A stretch of 64,000 bases of DNA from a virus. Made by a program: the position numbers and the translations under genes. The DNA is taken from positions 1 to 64,000 of the IMG/VR virus record IMGVR_UViG_3300031239_000001. One strand, written 5' to 3'. Shown piece after piece: positions 32,116 through 40,100 of the stretch (position 1 is its first letter; every line of letters begins with the position of its first letter). The notes under the pieces were generated by a model. It was given only the letters and a program-made list of their open reading frames with translations, was not told where the DNA came from and made no database searches.

Positions 32116-32758
32116 ATTGCTTCTCAAAATCAGAGAACACGTAACGAGGTGCGTTGGGGTAATTGTTGTTCTTCAGGAAGCCAATTTCCACAAACGAAGT
32201 GGGATTGTCGTTGCGACAGTCTCCGTAAGTTGGCTCCGGGAAACTGGGAAACAAATAGAAAGCATCGACGGACAGCGTGTAATATGTGTTAGGGTTGATT
32301 ACATACACCGACCCGTCCGTGAAGTTGCAGGAACCAGAGCTAGCATACCATACAATCTGGAGCCCGGCAATCATAGGCAGACTGTAGTTGAACGCTCGCG
32401 GATCATAATTGCCCCACGCTCGCTCCATGTAAAAGCCACAGCTAGGGGTGTCAAGATTGTCCGAAGTGCGCTCATACAGGTACTTGTTGACACTCGAATC
32501 CCACCTAAGTTTGCTGTGTGTGGGACCGGTCAAAACGGGGGGAGAGGAAGTCCCTTCCCCGGTCCAGCTCGACTGGGTTCCGTCAGACTTCCAGTGATCC
32601 ACGATACGGCAATAGCTGCTTTCCTTCTCCTGGGCAACTCCGACCTTGTCGGCAGCCAGCTGCGCGCTGAAATCCTTTGTGGTGGGAGCCTTGACGGGCT
32701 CGCCTCCACATGCTACCAATACCAAACCAACGATCATTGAGAGTGCTACTTTCTTCAT
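32111..32758 (-). CDS. Phage lipoprotein (moron)
   Basis: This 215-residue protein has a signal peptide (MKKVALSMIVGLVLV) and lipobox LVAC followed by GGE, so it is probably a lipid-anchored envelope protein. The mature part is predicted beta-rich with five further cysteines and many Tyr and Asn. It has its own sigma70-type promoter, AAAGGA ribosome site, palindromic operator candidate and terminator, and is wedged beside the capsid gene. This autonomous layout is typical of morons, which often block superinfection or change host surfaces. Function is inferred. Confidence 0.8.
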   Translation of the reverse strand: MKKVALSMIVGLVLVACGGEPVKAPTTKDFSAQLAADKVGVAQEKESSYCRIVDHWKSDGTQSSWTGEGTSSPPVLTGPTHSKLRWDSSVNKYLYERTSDNLDTPSCGFYMERAWGNYDPRAFNYSLPMIAGLQIVWYASSGSCNFTDGSVYVINPNTYYTLSVDAFYLFPSFPEPTYGDCRNDNPTSFVEIGFLKNNNYPNAPRYVFSDFEKQY

Positions 32759-32800
32759 TTCATTCCTTTCTGTTACGGGTTTTGGGTTCCTAAACGGGAT

Positions 32801-32828
32801 AGTTTAGCAGAGTTTTATTGAGTGTCAA
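32801..32828 (-). promoter_or_regulatory. Sigma70-like promoter of the lipoprotein gene
   Basis: On the minus strand TTGACA, 16-bp spacer, TAAACT, followed by a leader of about 35 nt containing AAAGGA. It is leadered, unlike most other sigma70-type promoters here. Confidence 0.75.
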
Positions 32829-32836
32829 GGGGGTTA

Positions 32837-32854
32837 TTACAGGGTACCCTGTAA
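32837..32854. promoter_or_regulatory. Perfect 18-bp palindrome, operator candidate
   Basis: TTACAGGGTACCCTGTAA lies 8 bp upstream of the -35 box of the lipoprotein promoter and beside the capsid-gene terminator. A dimeric regulator could bind it; that is inference. Confidence 0.5.
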
Positions 32855-32859
32855 TGCAA

Positions 32860-32886
32860 AAGGCCCAGGAGGTTATCCTGGGCCTT
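32860..32886. terminator. Terminator after the major capsid gene
   Basis: AAGGCCCAGGA pairs with TCCTGGGCCTT around a 5-nt loop, with T-runs on both sides, so it can act in both directions. It lies about 30 bp after the capsid stop. Confidence 0.8.
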
Positions 32887-32917
32887 TTATGGTCTAACTA
32901 ACTAGTTACTTAGCTTA

Positions 32918-34309
32918 TTACAGCTGTCCGCGCAAGTTGTCGATCAGCACGTTCTTGCGGGGCTCCACAACCGCCAAAGTCAAGAACCGCAGATGCGCCT
33001 CGGGGATGCTGAGGTCCGAGACCGCCAGCTTCACTCGGCTGTAAGGGGCAAGCTCCTTCAGCTCCATGGTGTCGCCCTGGATGAGATAGCCCGTCACGAA
33101 GCCCGGGAGCTTATTCCCGAGGTCGAGGAAGGTGGTGTTACCCGACACCGCCGAGATAACCCGACCAACGAACTTGGCCGAGGAGGCCGCGCCGCCAGCG
33201 TTCGTGCGGTACACATTGTACCCGCGAACCGTACCAGAACCCGGAGGGGTGATGGTCAGGGTGATCTTGTCGTTCAGGTTGACCGAGGCCGACGCGATAG
33301 AGGCCGAAGCCGGGGACTCGCCGTTCTCGTTGAACGAGGTGACGTAGAAGGTGTAGACGCCAGCCGCGAGAGCCCCACCGGCGCTGTTGGCAATGCCGAG
33401 GGTAGGAGCGGTAGGAGAGTTGGCGCGGGTGCGAGCCGGCTTGCTCTTACCACGAAGGAACTGGCTGGCCTCGATGTTGACGGTACCACCAGAAACCCAC
33501 TGCTTGCGGAGGTCGCCACCGGTCGAGTCCTGAGGGGACCCCGCGAGAATTACTCGCTCCTTGCCGATAACCAGCTTGTTGTAAGCCGAGAGGACAATCG
33601 GGTCAACCAGAAGGCGGTTGGCAGTGCCGAAGTTGAGAGCGCTACGAACCGCCGCGTCCTCAACCTTGCCCTGGTCCAGGGTGCCGCCGCCCGAGAGAAC
33701 CACAGAGTCGTCCGAGCCGAACTCTGAGAACATAAGGTCTCGGCTGTTGACCTGCATGTCGCTCTGACGAACCTGGAGACCGAGCCCGTGAATGTTCGGG
33801 AGGGCCGGGACGGCGAAGGGATTGCCGTCGAACACGCCCGCGTTCGAGAAGTCGTCGATACCACGGAAGCTGTCGAACTCGATGTCGCCAGCGATCTTCT
33901 TGGCAGCGTCAGCAGCGGCGCGCTCGTCGCTCTTCTTGCCGTCAACAGTCGCCACCATCGTCGAAGCGATGGTCACCCGACGAACGTGGGAGTAGAATGC
34001 CATTGGCACCGTAACCCGCACGAAGTCCGAGGTCTCTTCCTGTCCGACCTGGCCTTCGAGCTGGGCAGACCCGCCGAAGATACCGTAGCTGAGCTGACGG
34101 TCGAACTGGTAGAGGGTGGCCTTGCAGGACGAGGTCCCCACGATCTTCTGGAGCTTGATGTGGCTCTCATCGAAAGTGACGTTGTTCATGACCGGGCTGC
34201 AGTCCTCGATTTGAAGGGCAGCACCCTGGGTCAGCGTACTGGGGGCTGCGTCATAGTTGCCAGCCTCCAACGCCTTCTTAAGTTCAGTAACGGCATCCAT
34301 TGCGTTCAT
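32918..34309 (-). CDS. Major capsid protein (HK97-type) with inserted Fn3/Ig-like domain
   Basis: This 463-residue protein is placed as expected after the protease and scaffold-like genes. Residues 1-290 and 395-463 would form the HK97-like body. About residues 295-390 (APTLGIANSAGG, GVYTFYVTSFNENGESPAS, GYNVYRTN) form a fibronectin-III/Ig-like insertion rich in Ser/Thr/Gly, probably displayed on the capsid surface. The strong ribosome site is CAGGAGA; starts at 34309 and 34300 (MNAM) are both possible. The capsid call rests on position, length and sequence character rather than on a signature motif. Confidence 0.78.
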   Translation of the reverse strand: MNAMDAVTELKKALEAGNYDAAPSTLTQGAALQIEDCSPVMNNVTFDESHIKLQKIVGTSSCKATLYQFDRQLSYGIFGGSAQLEGQVGQEETSDFVRVTVPMAFYSHVRRVTIASTMVATVDGKKSDERAAADAAKKIAGDIEFDSFRGIDDFSNAGVFDGNPFAVPALPNIHGLGLQVRQSDMQVNSRDLMFSEFGSDDSVVLSGGGTLDQGKVEDAAVRSALNFGTANRLLVDPIVLSAYNKLVIGKERVILAGSPQDSTGGDLRKQWVSGGTVNIEASQFLRGKSKPARTRANSPTAPTLGIANSAGGALAAGVYTFYVTSFNENGESPASASIASASVNLNDKITLTITPPGSGTVRGYNVYRTNAGGAASSAKFVGRVISAVSGNTTFLDLGNKLPGFVTGYLIQGDTMELKELAPYSRVKLAVSDLSIPEAHLRFLTLAVVEPRKNVLIDNLRGQL

Positions 34310-34351
34310 TTGTGTGTTCTCTCCTGATGGTTTTTGTTGTTGGGGCAGTTG

Positions 34352-35308
34352 TTAGGCGAGGAACTTGGCGATATCGTCAATTCCTGCGGACCCAACAACA
34401 AACTTGTTGATGAGGTCTCGGTCAGATTTGGCAAGCTTCGAAGAGGAGGTTGCCTTGTTGAGCTTCTCAATCACTTGCGACTTCGTAAGCGACCGGGGAT
34501 CAACAGGGGCCTTCTCGGCCGGCTTATCGGTGGTACCAGGCTTGCTGATGTAGGAAATCCCAGCGACAGACTTCCGCATGACCTGGCGCTTGGTCACCAT
34601 ATCGGTGATTGCCTTGATGGTCTCGGCCATGGCCACTTCCTGCTTGGCAAGCTGGTCGTCCTTCTCTTTGATCGACTTGCGCAGCTTGCTGATTTCAGAC
34701 ATCTGAGACTTGGCCATTCCGCCGTTCCCGTCATTGGGAGTCCCAGTGCTGATTTCGCCCTTGCCGATTCCCGGCGGAGGACCGCCAGCTCCCGGCGGAG
34801 GACCGCCGGCCGAAGCCTCGGGGCCCGGGGGAGGGCCGGCCGATGCGTCAGGGCCCGGAGGGCCTGCAGAGGCCTCAGGACCGCCCGCCTCGGGGCCGCC
34901 ACCCTGCGATTCCATCGCCATGAGGGCGGCGTGGGCTGCCATCAGGTGCATCTTCAGCTCTTCAGGCGGGAGCTTCATGTACTCGGCCTGGAGTGCTTCC
35001 GGAGTGGCGCCGGCATCTGTCGCCGGGTCCTGGCCGCCGTCTGGACCGCCGTCCATCGGGGGCGCTGAGCCCTCGGCAGAAGCGTCGGCAGAAGCGTCGG
35101 GAGCGCCAGAATCCTCGGGACCGGCGCTCGACTGCTCGCCCGGAGGTCCGTCAGTCGCGCTTCCGTCCGGAGTGGTCTCGGCAGTGGTCTCTTCGCCAGG
35201 GTCGGCCTTGGAAAGGGTCACTTCCTCCGTATCGGACTTGAGCATGACGGCGACATCGTTAGTCACCTGCTCAAGCAACTTGTTGATTTGAGATTTCGAG
35301 AGCTTCAT
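34352..35308 (-). CDS. Scaffold-like head protein with Pro/Gly/Ala-rich centre
   Basis: This encodes 318 residues. Residues 1-35 are helical. Residues 35-185 are acidic and extremely Gly/Pro/Ala/Ser-rich with GPEASAGPP-type repeats. Residues 195-245 form a charged coiled coil, and a basic C-terminal domain ends in DDIAKFLA. A disordered middle, a coiled coil and a place directly before the capsid gene fit a scaffolding or capsid-assembly protein. AAGGAAGGA precedes ATG. The role is inferred. Confidence 0.65.
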   Translation of the reverse strand: MKLSKSQINKLLEQVTNDVAVMLKSDTEEVTLSKADPGEETTAETTPDGSATDGPPGEQSSAGPEDSGAPDASADASAEGSAPPMDGGPDGGQDPATDAGATPEALQAEYMKLPPEELKMHLMAAHAALMAMESQGGGPEAGGPEASAGPPGPDASAGPPPGPEASAGGPPPGAGGPPPGIGKGEISTGTPNDGNGGMAKSQMSEISKLRKSIKEKDDQLAKQEVAMAETIKAITDMVTKRQVMRKSVAGISYISKPGTTDKPAEKAPVDPRSLTKSQVIEKLNKATSSSKLAKSDRDLINKFVVGSAGIDDIAKFLA

Positions 35309-35341
35309 TAGGTTGTCCTTCCTTGAGGGTTGGGACCCTAA

Positions 35342-35812
35342 TTAGGTGGTCGAGAGGGTGTTCCAGATCGGAGCCCAGGTCGACTTCAGGTTACCTGCGA
35401 TCATTGCGGTCGTCGAAGGCACGGTACCGTTGGCAGTCTGGTAGGTATTGATATAAGCGCCAGTGCGGCCCGCGTCGGCATAGAGCAGAGCGAGGTCGCC
35501 GAGGACATCGATATCTGCGCCAGCGCCCGAGGAGATATTCGACTCGGTGCAGACGTTGATGATGGTCGGGCAGTAGACCTGCGCGGCGTTGCCGAAGATG
35601 TCGGTGCTCACCGGCGCACTGGCCGGCGTGGTCTTCACAACAATGACCTTCTTACCGGCGGCCGGCGAAGAGTCAGAGCTGAGAACGGTGTAAGGATTCA
35701 AGTCGGTGTCGACGAAATCGTTCGAGACCGGATAGTTGGTCGCCAGACGCAGCTTGAGGTTTTCAACCAGCTGCCGGTGAAGCGTCGCAACCTTGTAGTT
35801 CGTAGTGGCCAT
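35342..35812 (-). CDS. Head decoration/structural protein candidate
   Basis: This 156-residue, predicted beta-rich, Ser/Thr/Ala-rich protein lies just before the scaffold-like gene. Capsid decoration or a minor head protein is plausible. AAGGAGA lies at good distance before ATG. It is first in the capsid transcript, with a long leader holding a hairpin and a late-type motif. Confidence 0.6.
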   Translation of the reverse strand: MATTNYKVATLHRQLVENLKLRLATNYPVSNDFVDTDLNPYTVLSSDSSPAAGKKVIVVKTTPASAPVSTDIFGNAAQVYCPTIINVCTESNISSGAGADIDVLGDLALLYADAGRTGAYINTYQTANGTVPSTTAMIAGNLKSTWAPIWNTLSTT

Positions 35813-35842
35813 TTAGGGAATCTCCTTGAAAGTTTGAAGTGA

Positions 35843-35856
35843 GCCCCTCTAGGGGC
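35843..35856. other. Leader hairpin before the capsid operon
   Basis: GCCCC-TCTA-GGGGC forms a perfect 5-bp stem in the 5' leader of the minus-strand capsid transcript. It could stabilise the mRNA. Confidence 0.45.
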
Positions 35857-35871
35857 GTTTCGGATACAAAC

Positions 35872-35878
35872 TTAGATT
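35872..35878 (-). promoter_or_regulatory. Late-type motif before the capsid operon
   Basis: The minus strand reads GGAATCTAAGTTTG about 55 nt before the start of the decoration gene. Here the transcript would have a leader and a normal ribosome site. Confidence 0.35.
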
Positions 35879-35883
35879 CCTAC

Positions 35884-35911
35884 TTGACACTGGCTACGAA
35901 TAATGTATAAT
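35884..35911 (+). promoter_or_regulatory. Strong sigma70-like promoter, leaderless geometry
   Basis: TTGACA, 16-bp spacer, consensus TATAAT, then 8 nt to the ATG at 35920. An ATG at 35914 is too close to the -10 box to be transcribed. Confidence 0.82.
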
Positions 35912-35919
35912 TAATGGTT

Positions 35920-36264
35920 ATGTTTGAAGACAAGACGTATGAGCCGGTCACCTTTGAAACCCAACTGGAGTGCGCAGGTTGCCGCCTGCTCAAACACCAC
36001 ACTTTGTTCCATCAATACAGGCGGGAACGACAAAGAGTTTTTGCTAGTCGATGCAAGGCTTGCCGAAGGGAAGACCGCATGACCAAGGTCTACCCGGAGG
36101 TCTGTGCCTGTTGCCTTCTCCATCGCCGCCTGGATAACAACCAACAGTGCAGAACCTGCAACTCTGAAGCTGGCCTGCGCGAATGCCGGGCCTGCAACAG
36201 GTTACTGCCCCTGTGGGCGTCGTTCTATGGCCGGAGCCGTAGGTGTAAGGAGTGTCGAAAATGA
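35920..36264 (+). CDS. Cys-rich zinc-knuckle protein
   Basis: This 114-residue protein has about five CxxC pairs: CAGC, CKAC, CACC, CRTC/CRAC and CKEC. The spacing resembles the zinc knuckles at the N-terminus of phage HNH endonucleases, but no HNH core follows. Its stop overlaps the start of the LAGLIDADG gene (ATGA). It may be a DNA-binding partner of that enzyme or a decayed endonuclease. It has the only consensus TATAAT -10 box in the window. Confidence 0.75.
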   Translation: MFEDKTYEPVTFETQLECAGCRLLKHHTLFHQYRRERQRVFASRCKACRREDRMTKVYPEVCACCLLHRRLDNNQQCRTCNSEAGLRECRACNRLLPLWASFYGRSRRCKECRK

Positions 36265-37127
36265 GCGGCCGGCCTCCAGCGCTCGATCCGAAACATCTGG
36301 GCACCGTAATGGAGCTTTACGGCTCCGGGCTGGGAACTACCAAAATTGGAAAGCAACTAGGGGTAAGCTCCAGGGCGGTTCGCTACTTGATGAAACAGAG
36401 CGGCATCCCCCTCAGGAGGGATGATTTCGCCAAACTAGTTATCAATGACGGCTTCTTCGACGAAATTGACACGCCAGAGAAGGCATATTGGCTGGGCATA
36501 TTGATTACCGATGGGAATGTGTCTGGGACCCGAATAACGCTGAACCTGAAAGATCGGGAGCATCTGGTAAAGTTCGCTGAAGCTCTAGGAGGCGGCCAGA
36601 CACTATCTATCAAAGCAAAACACAAACAAATGGAAGGTCGGGATGTGGTTTGCTTCAACCTCCAGTTTAGAAGCAAACACATGGCCGGAGCGCTGTCAAA
36701 ATACGGGGTCGTCCCTCGCAAAAGTGCAACATCATACCCATGGAACGGTCCGGCTGAATTGATGCCACACTTTTGGAGAGGGTGTGTGGACGGCGATGGG
36801 TGGATTACTGAGATAAAGCCAGGTAGGTTTGCTATTGGTCTGTGTGGAACAAAAGCGATGACACAAGCGTTCTCAGACTTTTCTTATTCTGTCACTGGGG
36901 TTGCTCACAAAATCAAAGCACAGGGCAACATTTTTGTTTGCAGCGTCGGCAGCATAGAGGTGGTCCGAAAGTTGGCAATTTGCCTGTATGGAAACCTAGA
37001 TAAGGCTAGTAGCCTTGACAGAAAGCTGGATAAAGCTATTTTGGCGATGGGGGCTTTGGTCCAGCAACCCCCGCCTGGGCGCCCGAAGAAGGCAAAGCCC
37101 CAGCTGGTGGGGCCCCAGAATCAATAG
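36261..37127 (+). CDS. LAGLIDADG-type homing endonuclease with N-terminal HTH
   Basis: This 288-residue protein has a helix-turn-helix (TTKIGKQLGVSSRAVRYL) at about 22-42 and two LAGLIDADG-like segments: YWLGILITDGNV and HFWRGCVDGDGWI. Both hold the acidic residue needed for cleavage. Such enzymes are mobile. It overlaps the convergent protease/GGDEF gene by 92 bp at the 3' ends. The Pro/Lys-rich C-terminus lies in that overlap and probably is not part of the catalytic fold. No intron or intein boundaries are visible. Confidence 0.85.
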   Translation: MSGRPPALDPKHLGTVMELYGSGLGTTKIGKQLGVSSRAVRYLMKQSGIPLRRDDFAKLVINDGFFDEIDTPEKAYWLGILITDGNVSGTRITLNLKDREHLVKFAEALGGGQTLSIKAKHKQMEGRDVVCFNLQFRSKHMAGALSKYGVVPRKSATSYPWNGPAELMPHFWRGCVDGDGWITEIKPGRFAIGLCGTKAMTQAFSDFSYSVTGVAHKIKAQGNIFVCSVGSIEVVRKLAICLYGNLDKASSLDRKLDKAILAMGALVQQPPPGRPKKAKPQLVGPQNQ

Positions 37128-40100
37128 GCATAGGTCCTTCATGTCCTGGTACCAAACTGTGGACAAAATTCGGAGTTTTTTGAGGCGAGTACATTGCTTT
37201 CCGTTTTGTCCCCAAAACCTTGTTGAACAGGCTCGGTGCTGCAAACTTTTGCTCCTTTGCCATACCCAAAGCTTTGTCTGCTGTTTCGAAGTTGTGGCCG
37301 AGACCAAACGACATTGACAGCTTGTGCTGGCCATTGACCGGAGGAAGGGCTTCCAACCCGGCCTTTGCGTGTCGGATAAATTGCGCTGCGTGCTCGTGCG
37401 TAGGTGCCCAGAACGACATTTCGTCTCCTCCGCTGCGCCATGCCTTCCCCGTCCCCACCTTAGCCGCTGCATCACGAAACGCTCCGCCCATAGCCTTGAT
37501 AGCACTGTCGCCAGCATCGTGACCGTGGATGTCGTTCACCTGCTTGAAGCTGTTCCCGTCAGCGGACACCCAAACACCAGGCCGGTTCTCCTCGCGAAAT
37601 TCCGACGCAGCCCTCTTGTTACCGATGCCCGGTATCATCGGGTCGCCGTAAAATCCATGAACCAGGGCTCTGGTAATCGGGTGGTCGTGCCCATGAATCT
37701 GACGTGCCTGAGCGATAGCCGTACGGTGATCGGGCACCGTAGGCTCGGGGGGCAGGTGTAGGGTCTCCTCGTCCTTCCTCATTTCGGAAGACATTTTCTT
37801 GTATCGCACAGTACCAATTCCGGTCTTGGCATTGTGTAAGATTAGCTGAAGTTCGCCCTCGGTCAAGGCGTGGCCGTCCATCGCTGCTCCATGCGGCCCA
37901 AACTCAATCGTGTGTGGCTTGACCATGCCCGGTCGGTGGAACTCGAACACCGAATTAGGCTTCGGCATCGGCATTTTCATGACCGTCAGCTCTGGAACCG
38001 GATTGGGCTTCGCGACCTCGGTGGAGGGGGTCGTTTCGGTGACCGAGAAATTGGGACTCCACTTGAGGCCATGAAGCCCAGCGATAGCCGAAGCGTCCAT
38101 CTTGCCCTCGGGAACCATTGCATGCAGAAGGCCGTGGTAGTCTTCCAGGTGGTGGACGACATCACGACTGACCGAGAACCGGCCCGCCGGGTGAATTTTG
38201 TCGCCATGCTTGATGCCTACCGAATAGATAGTCGGCATATCAATTTTGGGCTCAATGGCGTCCGCAATATCTTTCCTCAGGTCGATGAGAGCTGCTTCCA
38301 TCTCCCTGGCCTTGGCCAAGAACTCCATGTTCTGGCCATTCCTCTCTCGATGCTCGGCAGCTTCGAGGAGCTTGGGGACCAAGTGGTGATAATACAAGAA
38401 CTGAGCGGGGATCTCTCCGTACTTTTCCACATAGCTTTGGTGAACCAATGCCGTGCGCAAAGACGTTCCGGAATCGGGCTCGTCACTCTTCTGGACCGGA
38501 TCAATCCAAGGCTTGATAGAGTCCCAAAATGGTTCATGGTGGGTCCCCGACTGCTTGCCCTTGTTGGTCATACCCACAAACTGCTCGTGCGGACGAATCG
38601 TAATCCAGTGTCGCCAGAAAGCAGGGAACAAGGCGTCCTTGGGGTCCTCGAACGTTGAACCCCACTTTGGGTGATTAAGAGTGTATTTTACGGCCGGGTG
38701 GTTCTTGGCGTACCAGTCGTTATACGGCCTCATTATGGTATCGATGTTGTTGGGGTTCCACAGCATGTTCTTCAGGTAAGTGAGGGTCCGCTTATCTTTC
38801 ATTACGTGCAGACCGAACATGTTGCGGATAAAGTGAGTATCAGGTACAACCGAGTCGCCACCACCCAACATCCCATAGGTGTAAAGACCAGTTTTGACCG
38901 CAAGACCCGGGACAGCGGTAAACGGAGACTCCCCTGGGTCAGGTTTACCCAGCAGTTTAGCTCGCTCACGCTTGGCCTCCCACAGTTGACCCTTGTGTTT
39001 GTTTCCCATTAGCTCGGAAACGGCGTCGAGGGCGTGATGACGGTGTCGGGATACCAGGTCGACGAGACCGTGATGCAAAGAATGATAACGAGATAAGTTT
39101 TTGAATGACCCTTCCATCAGGGGAGTCGTGCCGGGCAGCTCGCCAGCATACCGACCAGCGGCCGTTGGGTCGCCTGGGAACTCTCCCCATTCATCGTGGC
39201 GAATACCGATACGGTTGCCCACATAATAGGCCGGGTTTGTAGCGAACGCTTCTTTACCGGTCTCGGGCAGCGTATTCGGAGAGTCCAATTCTCTGAATTT
39301 TGGCTCAATCGCCGAGAAGCCCGGATTTCTCGGATCAAGACCGGTGGCGTGCATGGCGTCCACAAGTCTAGCGTACTGTAGCTCCTGCACCGGGACCGGC
39401 CGATTCGGAGACAGCTGGGCAAACATCACGGCATGCATGATGACCTCTGGCGGTAACTTACCGGCCTTGATCAACTTATGAACCTTGCTCCAGTTGGTCA
39501 TAGCAGTGTCCATGGCCTTTTCGACTTCTGGAGACTTCAACAATTTCTCATAATTCGCAGCCGATTCTGGGCCATCATCAGAGGGGAGATAGGCTTTGAA
39601 ACTTCCCATGGGGGTCCGCAAAACGCCTTTTTTGGGATCAAAAGAGGGGTGTTTGACAGATGGATTGGGGCGTATTTTGGTTCCTCGGAAGGTGGCAGCC
39701 GTAAATTTTGGGGCCTTAGCTTCTTCCTGTTCACTGTCGTCGAAATCCTCAAGGATCGGCTTGTCGGGTTTCGGGGCCTCCGGGGGCGTCGCAGGCGCGT
39801 CGCCCTCTCGCTTAGCCAGAGACTTCTTTACGGTGTACGCCTCCGCGATGTCGGCAAAGTGATTGAGAAAATCGTCCGACACTTCCGGGAGCTTCGCCTT
39901 GGCAAACCCCATGAACTCGCTCCGCGTAAATTTTCGATTACCGAAATCTCGCAAAACAGCCTTGCAGGTATTCCTGATTCGGTCGTCTACGTGTTCCTTC
40001 TGGAGAGCGGCGCCTCCAGTGAGAGAAGATGGAGCCCCTCCACCCATGCCGGCCTCTATCGCCTTGCGCACAGTCGAAAGAACCATCGCAGACCGAAGCA

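Noticed and set aside
37830-37840. Late-type AATCTT motif inside the protease/GGDEF gene
   Set aside because: Only a short frame follows it; it is probably a chance match within coding sequence.
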